Shown one piece after another: positions 1 to 13,000 of a stretch of 64,000 nt of DNA. The stretch is from Zonotrichia leucophrys gambelii (taxonomy: Eukaryota > Chordata > Aves > Passeriformes > Passerellidae). The translations under genes and the position numbers were made by a program. Below the pieces are notes generated by a model. The model was given only the letters and a program-made list of their open reading frames with translations, was not told the origin of the DNA and made no database searches. The stretch spans positions 13,170,857 to 13,234,856 of the forward strand of contig NC_088178.1 in NCBI RefSeq assembly GCF_028769735.1. Reading direction: 5' to 3'. Each line of letters opens with the position of its first letter. Position 1 is the stretch's first letter.

Positions 1-930
1 GGGTAAAGTACATTCATATCAAGAGTAAACTACAGCATTTCATCTCAACATGAAAATAAATTAAAAAAAGCATGCAATAGAAATTTAAATTTTAAAACTT
101 TAACTGCGTAAGCATGGCTGGTTATGAAATGCAGGCAAAATATCTTTCAAAATGGCACTCTGATCTGAAACATTTTTACATGCAAGACTGTGGATGACAA
201 AATAGTACTAAATGATAAAAAAAGCTTAATGATTTACAGTGACAGAGGCCAGTTAAAAATGGAACAGCTAGACTGATACAAACTTCCCACATTTCATACC
301 AGCGTTCACAGCCATCAAAATAAATGAAAAGGACAGTAAAAATGCAAAACTAAATTAATCCCTTTAGATTTCAGAGTTAGCAAGAAAGATACAGTTAAGG
401 TGAAAATGCTTTGCCACCACTTTTTTTATTTTTAAGACAAATGAGTAACTGCAAAGAAAAAAAAATTACTAAGAGAGACTGGAAGAGTGCCTCGTCAAGA
501 TCTTTGGGAGAACCTTCAAAGAAAAATGTGTTAGAGTAGTTCACATAAATTAAGACTCAAAAATGTGAGATACAAGCATGAAATGAAACAGCAAACAATT
601 AGAAACAAAACAGAAATTCTAGTTTACATGATTACAGTTACAAAGGAAAGAATAGTTGGTATTCAAACATGAAGAAGTTACCAAATTTTTCTTAGAAAAA
701 AAATAGGTAGCTGATTGTCAAAGGATATTTTAAGTTGTTAGCTACCTAGGAACAAAAATATATTTAACAATGGCTTTAAAATAAAATTTGGGGATTATTA
801 AAAAAACAGCAAAAATACTTTGAGCTTAAAATCCAAATATAAGAGGTTAAATGCAAAGAAATTATAAAATACTGACAAATGAAGTGTGACTAAAGAGGAG
901 GGGAAAACAAAGTAAAATTATTTCACTTAC
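1..930 (-). other. PTBP2: Start of PTBP2 intron 9
   Basis: AT-rich intronic sequence running off the left edge. On the gene strand it contains a pyrimidine-rich cluster with CUCUUCC and UCUCUCUU (471-489) followed by a T-rich tract and a 3' splice-site-like TTTGCAG ending at 449. The 34-nt exon 10 was looked for by its expected peptide MVTPQSLFTLF and not found here. Confidence 0.8.
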
Positions 931-1085
931 CTCTTCATTTAAATTGCTAACCAGGAGGACTGTATTGCCACCAGCTGAAACTCCAGGCATTCCCACACGG
1001 CCAGCAGCAGCAGCTGCAGCTGCAGCAGCAGCATTTGGAATAGCTAAAGGACTCAGAGCTCCTGGAACAGCTGCAACAGGAAGCC
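931..1085 (-). CDS. PTBP2: PTBP2 exon 9 (155 or 140 nt), Ala-rich linker and start of RRM3
   Basis: Encodes residues 302-353 in the long form. Two acceptor AGs 15 nt apart allow inclusion or omission of GLPVA before [13 protein letters not shown]. Then come a 10-alanine tract (bases 1003-1032), [12 protein letters not shown], and the first strand of RRM3, [12 protein letters not shown]. The donor GTAAGTG begins at 930. The exon ends in phase 0, so the next exon (34 nt in mammals, encoding MVTPQSLFTLF) shifts the frame when skipped. That exon is not visible in the remaining 930 bases. Confidence 0.96.
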
Positions 1086-4000
1086 CTAATTTTAAAATAA
1101 AGCATATTTTACGAAACACACACAAGTCATTTTTTAAAAGGTCCTATATCACTACTAGGGCTGTATACACACTCTACACAGCAAACAATACCACTGTAAA
1201 GTTATCCAAAGGGTTATGAAATAGGTTGGTAAATTAACATAAGAGAAATGTAGAAAATTTTTTTCAGATCAAGTCTGCAGAATTATGAGGTATAAAAAGT
1301 ACTTTCTATTCAAATAACCATTATTGTGCAGCAAAACTGTTTCCACTGCACTCCAAAATGCTTCAAGTGTCTAGTTTATCAAGATGGTCTAAAGTAACTG
1401 TTGATTAAATCAGTAAGAATAAACACTAATTGTGCTCTCTGCATCATTACATCCTTATTTCTCATCATTTGAGAGACATTCCTCACTTCAACTTGGTGCT
1501 TGACTAAATCCCCAACTGTGCATTTGTCCACGTGAAGAAGTTTACACACCTCACAAGCTTAGTATGAGGTGGGGAGGCAACCCTCTAAATCCAATATTCA
1601 ACATGCTCTGTGGCTTCAGTAATCCAGTTCTCTGAAGAAGCATGTTACCCTCAGCTATAGCTTCAGTTGTGCCTCTACGTTTTCTTCTTCAAGGAAACTC
1701 AGACCCTGTACGGAAATGCTGATTTTGTCTGCTCATGTCACCGGGGTATGAGCTGAGTGTGCTACTCCCAGGATTCAGGAAAGGTTCTCGTGATACATTT
1801 GCACTATACATGGTTTATACAGGAACAGCTTTATTGCATTTGATCAACACTGCCATTTGCACATCATGCAGGGTTCAGTAAATGCACACTATTGAATCAA
1901 AACACTTTTCCAGGACAGTATGGCATAACAGATCCCCACCTGAAGGAAATTTTATACTAGGTCAATAGCAATCACATTTTAGAAAATGTCAAGCTACCAG
2001 GTCTTACTAGAGCATATCCAGTCTTCTAGTATGTCTAGACATTTCTACATAACCTTAGAAACTTTAAGCCATTTCAGGAGTAAAGGAATCTAAAGAAGGC
2101 CAGTGCAGTGTTTATGGTTCTTTCCATAGCTGGGCACAGCACAGCCAAGTAACTCATACTTTAAAAGACAAAAATTCTTCACAGCATCAGACTCCCTAAG
2201 GACATTCTTTAGTCCCACCAAAGAAGTTAAAAACAATGATTTATTAAATACCATTCCTATAAAAGCATTTTCAATTATTGTCCTTCAAAACTGTCAGCAA
2301 CAATCTCAAAAAGGGGCACTAGTGGAAAGTGCTAACAAAGAATGCCAGCAATGACAGCAGGGGATAAAGCTGTGTGAGCCCTAAACACCACAGTGTATTT
2401 CCAGCACAACAGTGTATTTGCAGCTGCAATATTAAACAAATATCTAAATTGTGAGTAATGAATATCAGTATTTGCTATTTTGAGTAGTTCTTATATAAAA
2501 TATTTTGTATGTTGTGGTTCAGTATAATACAGCTGTTGTTTATCCAAAGCTTTTTTCTGTGACATCTGTAACTTTTTTAGGGGTGTTGAAGAGGAGGGAG
2601 GCTATTGTTTCATATGTGAGGTAAAAAACAGAAGAAAAAAAAATTGCCTCTGATCACTCATCTGAAACCAGCTCATTTAGTCCACTAGTAATTTCCTCCT
2701 TCTTTCAAAAAACATTAACACTCATTGAATATTGTCCAGTTTACAGACTCAAGGATTTCTGAAACCTTATTTTATCACAGGTGAGGATGTAGTAGATGAA
2801 TGAGTGATGATGCATGCAGGCTAGACCATCTATTTGATTGATATGTTTTTAACTGATTACTTAGCATACATAGATCTCATTTTTTGAAAAGGTCAGACAA
2901 ATTACAAAGCCACAGCAAATAGCTGTGGAACAGAATTCTTGGTCTGCAGTCTCCACTGTACTTTGATTTGCCATTCTGATTAAAGCAATTAAAAGCTTTT
3001 TAATAAATAAAAATAAGAAGAGTTTCTATTATGAAAAAGTTACCATGTAACACTGTTCAGGACTTGTATGAAACTATTTAGAAATGTTAGCTATGTTGTC
3101 AACATGATCAACTAGTATTAGAAATCTTTGTCATTAGCTTTATTTTAGCTTCCTACAACTACAGATAACAGGCTTTTGTTTTTTTCAAAATATTAACGGA
3201 AACATACAAATATTACATATCTTCTTTCTAGCCTTTTGAGGCCTTTTCCCCAATTAAGTTAAAATACAACATATCACATTATTTATTCCCTCTCAGCTTA
3301 TCCTTTCCTGTGACTTCCAAAATGCAAATTGCTAATTCCATTTTCATAGTAGGCAGATTGAAGTATACTAAAAATATATTATCAACTTCCATGAAAAGCA
3401 CAGGCACTGTAACCACCTTAATGCAGGTAAGTAAAACTGACCAAGAACTGGGTTTATAGACCTGTTATGAACCCTTTTTTTGGCTCTATGTCAAGTAATC
3501 ATCATCTACTTGTACTGACTAGTTCCTGTCATGCTTCCTATGGCTTTGGGGGAGACAGCAGCTTAACACCTCTGCTTAGCAGCTCACAAAGCTACAAGAG
3601 TTATATCATCAAGTTACATTTACTGAAGTGGAGCATTCACTTCACCCAGAAGGAGATATGTCTGGTATGGAATTAGTGCAGATTTAAGCACCAAGACTAA
3701 CAAGATTTAAATCCTGTCACTAAAACTAAAGCCACAAAATTGTGTTGAACCTAAATCTCACTTTTGACATATGGAGTACAGTACACTCTTAGAAAGCCAA
3801 CAACAAAGTTGCACCCATGCTTTGTACAAGTTTGCAGCAAATAAAAGTGTAACATAAGCAAAAGGAAGAAGTGAGTCCTTAATGCATTTTCTGTTGGCAA
3901 TCTCATGGTATACATATAAAAGATTGCTACAGCAAGAATTTTTACAGCAATGCCACATGTCCATCTCATGGTATTCTTTCTGAGCATGCAAAAGAACCTG

Positions 4001-7000
4001 AAGAACAGCACACCAAACTCCAAATGGAGCTCCACTCTTTCATGGGGAAATATGCCCTCTGAGAATCACATGTGAATAAGGCACAACCTCTGTGTGTACT
4101 TTCCAACAGCAGATATGAAATGTATCCTTCACATGTGTCCTGACAATTTCAGAAAATTGTCAAATACAGTGCAACGTTCAGTAGCCCTAGCTACAATATT
4201 TACCTCTTCTGGGTTCACATCATTCACTAAGTGCCTTCTATCTTTCATAACAGAGCAGAGGCCCCTCTTTTGTAGAGTAATTTAAACTTACTTCAGTTTG
4301 GCCCAGACTGTACAAAAACCCATGAAATCTATGTTGTTCCTATGTTTTCTTCAGAACAAAAATGAGAAATTATCCAAGAAAGCAAAAAAAAAAAAAAAAA
4401 AGACTAAGTGCAAAGAACAATGATCACAACATAATAAATCAGCTTGTAAAAAATAATGATTCTATATGTGAGTGCTATTACATTTTAAAGAGTGAAATGT
4501 GCTCTTCCGAAAAAACAATTTGACAAGAGTGGGAGCATGCATTGATTATTTTGGTAATAATCAGAAGATAGATATATCTGTACCTTTTTCAGAGCATTTC
4601 AACAACTTCTGATGAACTCAAAGGCTGAGACAGGATATACAGAACTCCTATAACATATCACTAGAAGTGCAACTATAGATTTTTTCTTTTATTCACAGAA
4701 ACTACAGGTAGCACCAAAGGGTTTGGGTATTTTAAGCAAAGAGCATAATCTTTCCCCTTTGAAGGAAACCAGCAAAATGTTCATTTCATAATCTGATATT
4801 ACAAATAACCATTTAGCATGAAGAAATCATGCAAATCATGTCAAGTCTCTCTTACAAATTAGGAGGGAAGGTGGGCAAGGTGGCCACAGACAGGAACACA
4901 TGAAAGAGGGAAGGACAGACTTTGGGATGCAAACTGAACTAACAACCTTTTCTAGTAATTTATGCATTTGTCAATTTGTCATGCAAGTTTTCATTCATTT
5001 TTGCAGTACTTCTAAAGGCAATATAATTACATTACTACAATTCAGATCACAGTCTAGACCGAACCGTGCCTGGGCCTTTGGACACTATTGTAATTTAAGT
5101 TGTTAGAAGGATTAATGAATATTTTCATGAAGTGGCTGTGCAATACAAAGAGGAATGTAAACATCATACCTAGAAGAGAGGTCTCCTTGGCAAATGCAGC
5201 AGCAATAGCTGGGTCCAGAGTTGGCTGTCCATCGCCAGATGGAAGGTCAGGACGAGTGTAGTCCCTGCTCTTATCGTTGTTGTACTTGACATTCAAATTC
5301 ACCAATTTGGAAAAATCAATTCGTAGGGTACAGCAAGCATTATAAATATTCTGACCGTCTAAGGCCTGAAAACAGATCACAGTTTATTTAAAAGACACAG
5401 TAACAGTTGGTTGCACAAAGTTGGGGTTTTTGGTTGTTTTATTTTAAACAAGGTCAGTGTATAGATATTTATCTGTCTTACTGTCTAGCTTAAAAGCAAT
5501 TAAAATGCATTAACCTCTCAACATGATGCCAGGAAGCTCCATGTTCCCTTCTTACCTAGAAACTGTTTTTATGCACTAAAGCGGCAAGGGACATTTTAAC
5601 ACTGTCAAAGTTAAAAACTTAAATTTTGTCTGTCGAATACAGCTAATTAACCTGCATTCCATAGCACAGCTTAAAATCACACATAATGCCAAAGAGATTT
5701 CTCAAAAAAAACCAAACAAAAAACCCCCCAAGAATTTTACATGGAAAATCGACTGAGAAAAAAAATCTAGTCTTAACTACCATGTTAGACAGCCATCTGT
5801 TAAAGCATAATATATACATTATTCCTGCATGCTTCCCTTCTCCCCTTAAAGGCAGTTAGTGCCAAAAATGAGAGAAAACCAACTTTAACTGCTAACCTGA
5901 TGTTCCTAATACTCTTTTTTTAGAAATCCCTTTTTCACAATTAATTGGTACTTCTAAAAGAACGTGTATTAACATGACAACTAGTACTCTATGAAAACAC
6001 TTTTGTAAAAGAATTCAACATATACACACACACATATATATGTGTGTCTCCCTTATCCACCAGGCAAGTCAGTACCTGGATTTGAGTCCATTTACATTTT
6101 GGGCATATCCTCCTTTCACTCTAAGCACTACGAGTTGAATATGGGAGAGTTAAAAATACAGAAACTTTTCTAATAAAGTCAGTGTAATTCTTAGGGAGTG
6201 CTAGGAAGTGACGATGCAGCTCATCTTAAAAATTAGCAAATTAGCATACAATCAATTAATTATTTAAATATAAAGCTACCATATATATACATATATGCAC
6301 TGAAAAAAACTTCAAATAAAGCAAATTTTCAAATACACACATCTGTTTGGACTGAAATGTTAGACTCAAATGTACCACTTCTGGACCTGAGCTAGCTCAG
6401 GCAGCGAGCAGGGTTACATCTGCAGCATAGTTGCCAACTCATCCAGGTTCTAGCAGGGCTTACTATTTTAAGCTTAGCACTGCACAGACCTTGTGTGCCT
6501 GCTATTTTCATACAGTGATGCATCTGGAAACTGAACATCTTGCAGACACCTCTTTGCTAGGCCTGGGCCAGCAAGGCTGTCCCCACAAAACATTATCACA
6601 CCTGACATCTCCAGGGCTCACAAAACCACTTAAAAGAACTACCACCATCAGCAGTCAACGTAAAAGAATGTCTAAGTCAATGTAATTATTTTGCCATAGC
6701 TCGGAAGGTCTAAAAACATATAGAACAAAAAATTTAACTGGAAAATCTAAGCATTGTATCAACAAATACCAATTAAAGAGAAACTCCTATGCTTGAAATT
6801 CAGCTTAAAAATGCTTTATACAATACTTCAAAAGCAAAATTTACTGTCCATATTTATAGAACAAGTTTCATTAATTAAATCTGTATTGTTGGGGTGGTGG
6901 TGAGCACCACCATTACAGCATACACCATTTGCTAACTCTTTAATACATGGTGACAAAGCACAATCCAAGACTCCTGTTGGTATTTGGGAAAAGAGTATCA

Positions 7001-10000
7001 CTTGAACACTTACACCTAAAAAAGTTTATATTGAGAATCTACCACCACTTTTAGAAGCCTTCCTACTATCTAAAATCCACTAAGATATGGATTAGAGGAA
7101 GGTGCAAATTATCCAGCCAGAGTTTACTTACTGTCAATACAATGTCACTGCCAGCAAGGGAACACCCAATCCCATGATGAAGCAAACAGGTGTGAACTCT
7201 TGAGACTGAAAGGATGTATTCTTTAGCCTAATCTGAATCACAGAACCCAACAAAATTCATACTTTACCGCTGTGTGGAGTCTGTAGAAATACTGACTTGT
7301 GGCTTGCAGAAAGCTGCTAAGTTGATGGAAATATTTCACACTTAAGAAGTAGCAAACCAAGATATATCTGTGTCTGGAGTTTCTAGAGTAGTCAGGGTTT
7401 AAAGGGAGCTACACAAGTAACTAAACTTCTACTGAAACAGCAAAAGCTCCTCTTTCTTCCAAAATCAAAGTGACCCAAAATACATAAAAAAGGTACTGCA
7501 CAAGAGAAATTTCTTGTAGCTGGAGGATAGATGGGCTGAAAGAACATCTTGAACAAGAAAGGAAGGAGATGCACTCTTAATAAGGACTGCAGTCAAACTC
7601 TAGGAAAGGATTCAAGCACAAGAACAAAAACCAAAAACCCTCACCCCAACCATCTCTACCAGCAGCATCATACACCTCATACACTTAACAATGCAAGAAA
7701 GATTCTTGTCAATCAACATTTTTTTCAAGATTAATTGTTCACATCTAAAGTCACAAATGCGAATGTGTGTCCTGAGCTCTTACTTGTATAGCAAAAGAAT
7801 GTGCAACAAACCCTCAAACATTGTTCCTCTCAAGACATCCTGAAAAACATGACACCAGCCATTCACTGCTAGCAATGTACATACAACATCATCTCCAAGA
7901 ACTCCAGTTACTGCTAAGAAACTGTTCTTTCGTGTACTTATTTCACATGTGATCCCACACCACATCACACACAGGCCAAACCAAGGAGATTAAGAATCAT
8001 GAGACCTTCTACAAATGTGAGCACCATTCTTCATCTTGCCTGTATCAGCAAACCCAAAAAACTAAATCTATGATTTTCAGAAGGGTGTTAAGAGCTAAAG
8101 GCATAAAAACCCCCCAAACCCAAGGAAGGAAACATTCTCCAAAACATACTCCAGCTCAAGTAAGTACCTCAAGGTAACTGAAGGTTGTATGATAAGTATC
8201 TCTTGGGAGAAATATGTGCCAAATGCATCCCACAGATCTGTGCATCTGAATGGGGCATTAACTGTGCTCCTTAGAACTAAAGATGTCCAAAAAAGCCTAA
8301 TACAATAATAGTGGATAATAGCCCTGCAGTTCAGTATCCTATCTGAAGATGTCCTTTCCTCCATTCTGCAATAACTACCTGAAGTTCCTATTACATATTT
8401 TAGGGCAATGCAGACTGGCAGAGATCTTTTGCAGACTGCTATCAGCACAGAGCTACCCTGAGGCTGAGACCAAACAACTGGAAAGATGACATGTGCAGTC
8501 AAACTTCGCTGGAATCTTTGAATCACGTGCAGACCAAGGAAGGATCAACTGGCACACTGTAACAGAACCTCTAGTGATATTTTTAACCCCTGCTGGGTCA
8601 AGATGACCTGCAGGCACTACATGTGAGCCTCAGTTGACTGTCTGTAGATAAGTAATTAATGACTGTTAATATCCATGATTTGGCAAGAATACTTCCAGTA
8701 CATCTGCATGAAGGCAATGCTCTGAATTAGTCAGCTTCTCAGACAGAATCACCAGCACTCTCATCTCATGGTACACCAAAGTACTGGTGTTCAAATATTT
8801 AAATCTGCTGCTTATGCTAAGAGTACTCATCGTTTACAATGAAAATGGGCTATTTTTAATGCTTAGGTATCTCCATATGCATACAGACATCTTCAGACAA
8901 AACCTTCATTAGCAGAAGCACAGCAGTTCAATGTGCTCTACTCCTGCCCATTCTCAGTCACATTCTCCACCCTGGCTAGACTGCTGCATTATACAGAACC
9001 TGAAGCTCCTAGTTTCCACCCCAGGAACCCATAACGATCCAGCCTGAAAGTGGTGATGAAACAAGTATCAGTGAAGCCACTGTCCTTTTACAGGAAATGA
9101 GTTTCTTACAAAACAAGCAGAGCAGGAACGAGGTTTTTCACTAGCTGCTCATTCAAATTGCAAAAGAGATCCCACAGGGCTAGTAGTTTCATACTGCACA
9201 TTCTTGTCAGTGTCATTGTTTTCTCAAAACCTTCAAATGCATAGCATCTCTCCTTGGTACTTACATCACTTGAGTTTTTCAAATTGCTCTTTAACTTCCT
9301 TAATAAGTCTTCAATTTCTATTAAGGCCATATTCAGATTTCCTGTGAAGAGGGCCACTGGAAAATTAAATTTCCCCATTATCTTCTACAGTAACTTGGAT
9401 GGAAAACAAATTGAAAACTTTACTCTTTTACCATGTGTTTGATCTTGAACTCCATGCAACTTAATTGCAGCCACCACATCATCTTGCTTCTACATCCAGA
9501 TGTATTTAAGCTGACGAGGGTTTTTTCCCTATCACCTGATTGCTTCTTTCCTTCAGGTATTTTTGTTCTGGTGGCACTACATGTTTTATCACAGTGGCTT
9601 AACTCTAAGAACTGTATTTTACTCTATTTAGTTTGTGAGGTAGTGGGGAAATCAAACCTTCCTTCCAATTTAGTATCCTTTAGTAATTGCACTTGGTACT
9701 ACTCTTAACATTTTGTATGTTTATGCATAGATTGGTTAAAACATGAAACCATAAACCTAAGACCATTTCATTTTGACAATAGGGCCCCAACATTACTCTG
9801 ACAATCACTGTACATACAGGAGTCACTTATTTAATGAAGTTTTGTCATTCACACACACACTACAAGTGAACAGGCACCCTAATGAAAACATGCAAAACTG
9901 GAGAAACAAATACATGCTGGGTTTTTTAAAGACCACTAGAGTCCCACAAGCGAGTATCAGTTTGTCTGAAGTCAAAAACAGCAAGAGATTCTTAGATTCC

Positions 10001-13000
10001 TTTCACACTTTTACCTACCTCATCCTTTCATTTGTAACTTCTTTATAATAGATTCCTAGAATTACACTGATAATTTTCATATCACTACAGTCCATTTTGC
10101 AGACGTCATTTTTCCATTACATTTTCTGATAATATAAATGACTCGAAAAATGAGGTCAAAAGCTTTAACACTTGATGTCATACTTTGCATCAGAAAAGCA
10201 CTTTGAAAGTAGCAGTAACATCTACTACTGAAAAATGGCTTTCCAAACACAAGTGAAGCCTGAATTACAACCTTCTGTAATAAATATATTTAGCATCCAA
10301 CTATTTATCAAATATTTCAAATATAAATCTAAATGTCTACAACTGATTTCTGTAGAACTTGTAGGTTATGATGTAGTTTCTGTACCACTAATTTAAACCT
10401 GCAAGGTCCATTCCAACCATACCAATTCCTATGTAGTACAGTGATATATCTGCATCTCTCTTGATTCTGAGGCATAAGCTAATACTTGATATTATTTCAA
10501 CTCTGAAAAGGACATCCCTAATTTAAATTGTGTTCCAGATCTACAAGTATTTCCAGACTGTTTTTCTGGAGTAGATTATCTTAAAGCCACCATAAATCAA
10601 GCTGCAAATCATCTCTTCTCTCTTGATTTCCACAATAGCATGAAAACTCACACTCTGTTTTTTGAAAACATGTCCAATTCTTTGTGATCCCCTGTCTTGA
10701 CCATCTCACAGTTCTTGACTCAATGCCGAGTATTTCATTTGGTGATAGGGACAAAAATGACCACCCTCCACCACTTCACAAAGTTTTATTTCAATATAGT
10801 CCTCATTCTTTACAACAGAAAATTAAGACAATTTTTGTCTTTCCTCTACCAAGAGGAAAATTTGCCAACTTAGCCTGAGGTGTGAGCTTTTCAATTTTGT
10901 GAAGTTCTCAGCTAGTCTGTCATCTACAGGCAATAAGCACTTTCTATGCTGCCAAGCAACACTTAACCAGCACATCAATTTTAATCAGCCTTCCTCAAAC
11001 TCAGACTGCATGTGAAGGTTTGAAAATACAAATTAATTCCATTTATCTCTTGAAAATTATAATAATAATAATAAAAATCTCACCTTCCCCTTTGGTTCAC
11101 CTTTTCTACTGCCACAAATGTGAACATATGCCATTCAATTAATTCAAACCATCTGGTCTAGATGACATGCTGTTGATCCTTGCCATAATTTATCCATAGG
11201 CTTTCTCCTGCTATAATGAATAAAAAACCAGCTACCTGTTCTTGCCTCTCCTACCCAGGATAGGAGAGTTTCCTATAAAACAAAAGCAAGATCCTGCTCA
11301 CCCATCACTGCTGCAGAGCTTCTTCACACTCTGGTCACATGAGTAAACTGCACTCTTTCTTCTGGGCATTTATGGTTACAAATAAGTTTAGATTTTCTTT
11401 TTTTTTTTTTTTTCCTAAGGATACTATAACTAAATACTTTCACAAATCTGTAACTAATCCACAAATGACATTTTCGTATGGATGCTTAAAAGCACCTGCC
11501 AACAACAATTCAATAGGGTTACTAAATTTGCTGCTTACACTGAATTAATTATGCATCACCCTGCCATCCTACATTCTTACTTCTGGTTGACATTTTTACT
11601 ATTGCAGTCTTGCGTATTATTTCATCTCTATGCAGTCTTACTATAATATTTGTTCATACAAATATCTAAAATATTTTAGACACAGTATCCATAAACATAC
11701 TATCATTAAACACTGATTTCACACAGTATAACAACTACTATTTGTTTTTAATCTCAAAAGATTCACACACATGGTGGAGGAGTATGACACATTGTTATGG
11801 CAGTACTCTGTTACATCAGCATTTTACAAATACTGAGAGTACAGGAAGATCTCTAGCCTTAGGAGAGAACTATACTTACTTGTTTTGCTTGCTGTGCGTT
11901 TACTGGATCACCAAACTGCAGTAAAGCTTGAAACTGGTTATTCTTTGTGAATGTGATTATCTTCAATACAGCACCAAATTTAGAGAATATCTGCCAAAAA
12001 ACATGGTACAGTTTTACACATCTGTTTCTCCCAACCACAGCTCAAGCTGCAGTGAATCTGACTTACCTGATGAAGAACATCCAGGGTTACTGGATAGTAC
12101 ATGTTGTCAATAATTATTCTAAGTACTGGACTCTGAGCTGGAGTCACTGCACTCTCACTAACAGTGGTCCCACTAATGGGAGCGTTTGATGCCTGCACAG
12201 CCGTCACTGCCTGAAGAACAGCCTGGGCCCGCTTAAAAAAATGACAGAAGAGAGATTGTCTTAATATTTCAAGATAATAGCTTGAAATTAGTCAGAAATA
12301 TTAACACAGTTAACTCCAGAAACACAAAATAGTCCACTAATTTAAAACTCAGACATAACACAACGTTAAGTGCAATGCAGTCTGACTCTGTGAGAAGGGC
12401 CAACAAAAATGAAAACAGCAATTAATCCTTATGTCACATTAAGGAGGGGCTTCAAAAGGCACCAATATCAGTCTTTCTAGTAGAAAGCCTATTGTTCTAC
12501 TAGTAAGGATAAAGAAAGTGAGGATTTTGTAGGTTTCAAGATTCGTTCCTTTACAGGAAATAAAGCTAAACTAACACAAACCAACCAAGGAAAAACCCCA
12601 ATGCTACGGAAAGCAGAGGTACTTGTCTTATGTTAAAAAGTTTTGTGTCTCAGCTAACATTTCACTGCCATTTTAATTATGTAGAAGGTTCTAATAATAG
12701 GAAGGGAAAATTCTAAACTAACATGCCCAAACTTCAGTTTTAACACAATGAAATAATACAAAAGATTAACATGCCAGAAAGTGGTATCCAGAGAGGTAAA
12801 CAAACTGGTGTCTGTTATCCACCCTCTTTTGTAAAAAGAAAAACAAAATCCTCACCATATATGGGTTTTTTTGTTTTTAAACACAAGTAGGATTTTAGAA
12901 ATTCAAAGGTAACCATGATACCACAAAAACACACATCTATGTAACTACTTCCACTGCCAAAACTGACAGTATCAGAAAGATTAGATGTCTTTTTCTGAGA

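Noticed and set aside
944..1219. 91-codon plus-strand frame with polyalanine
   Set aside because: Antisense shadow of exon 9: the GCT/GCA repeat is AGC/TGC on the other strand, and this frame reads GCA/GCT alanines by chance.
5054..5380. 108-codon frame as an independent gene
   Set aside because: It is PTBP2 exon 8 read through the donor into intron 8.
6895..6912. Perfect 8-bp inverted repeat TGGTGGTG/CACCACCA
   Set aside because: Too short and isolated within intron 7 to assign a role.
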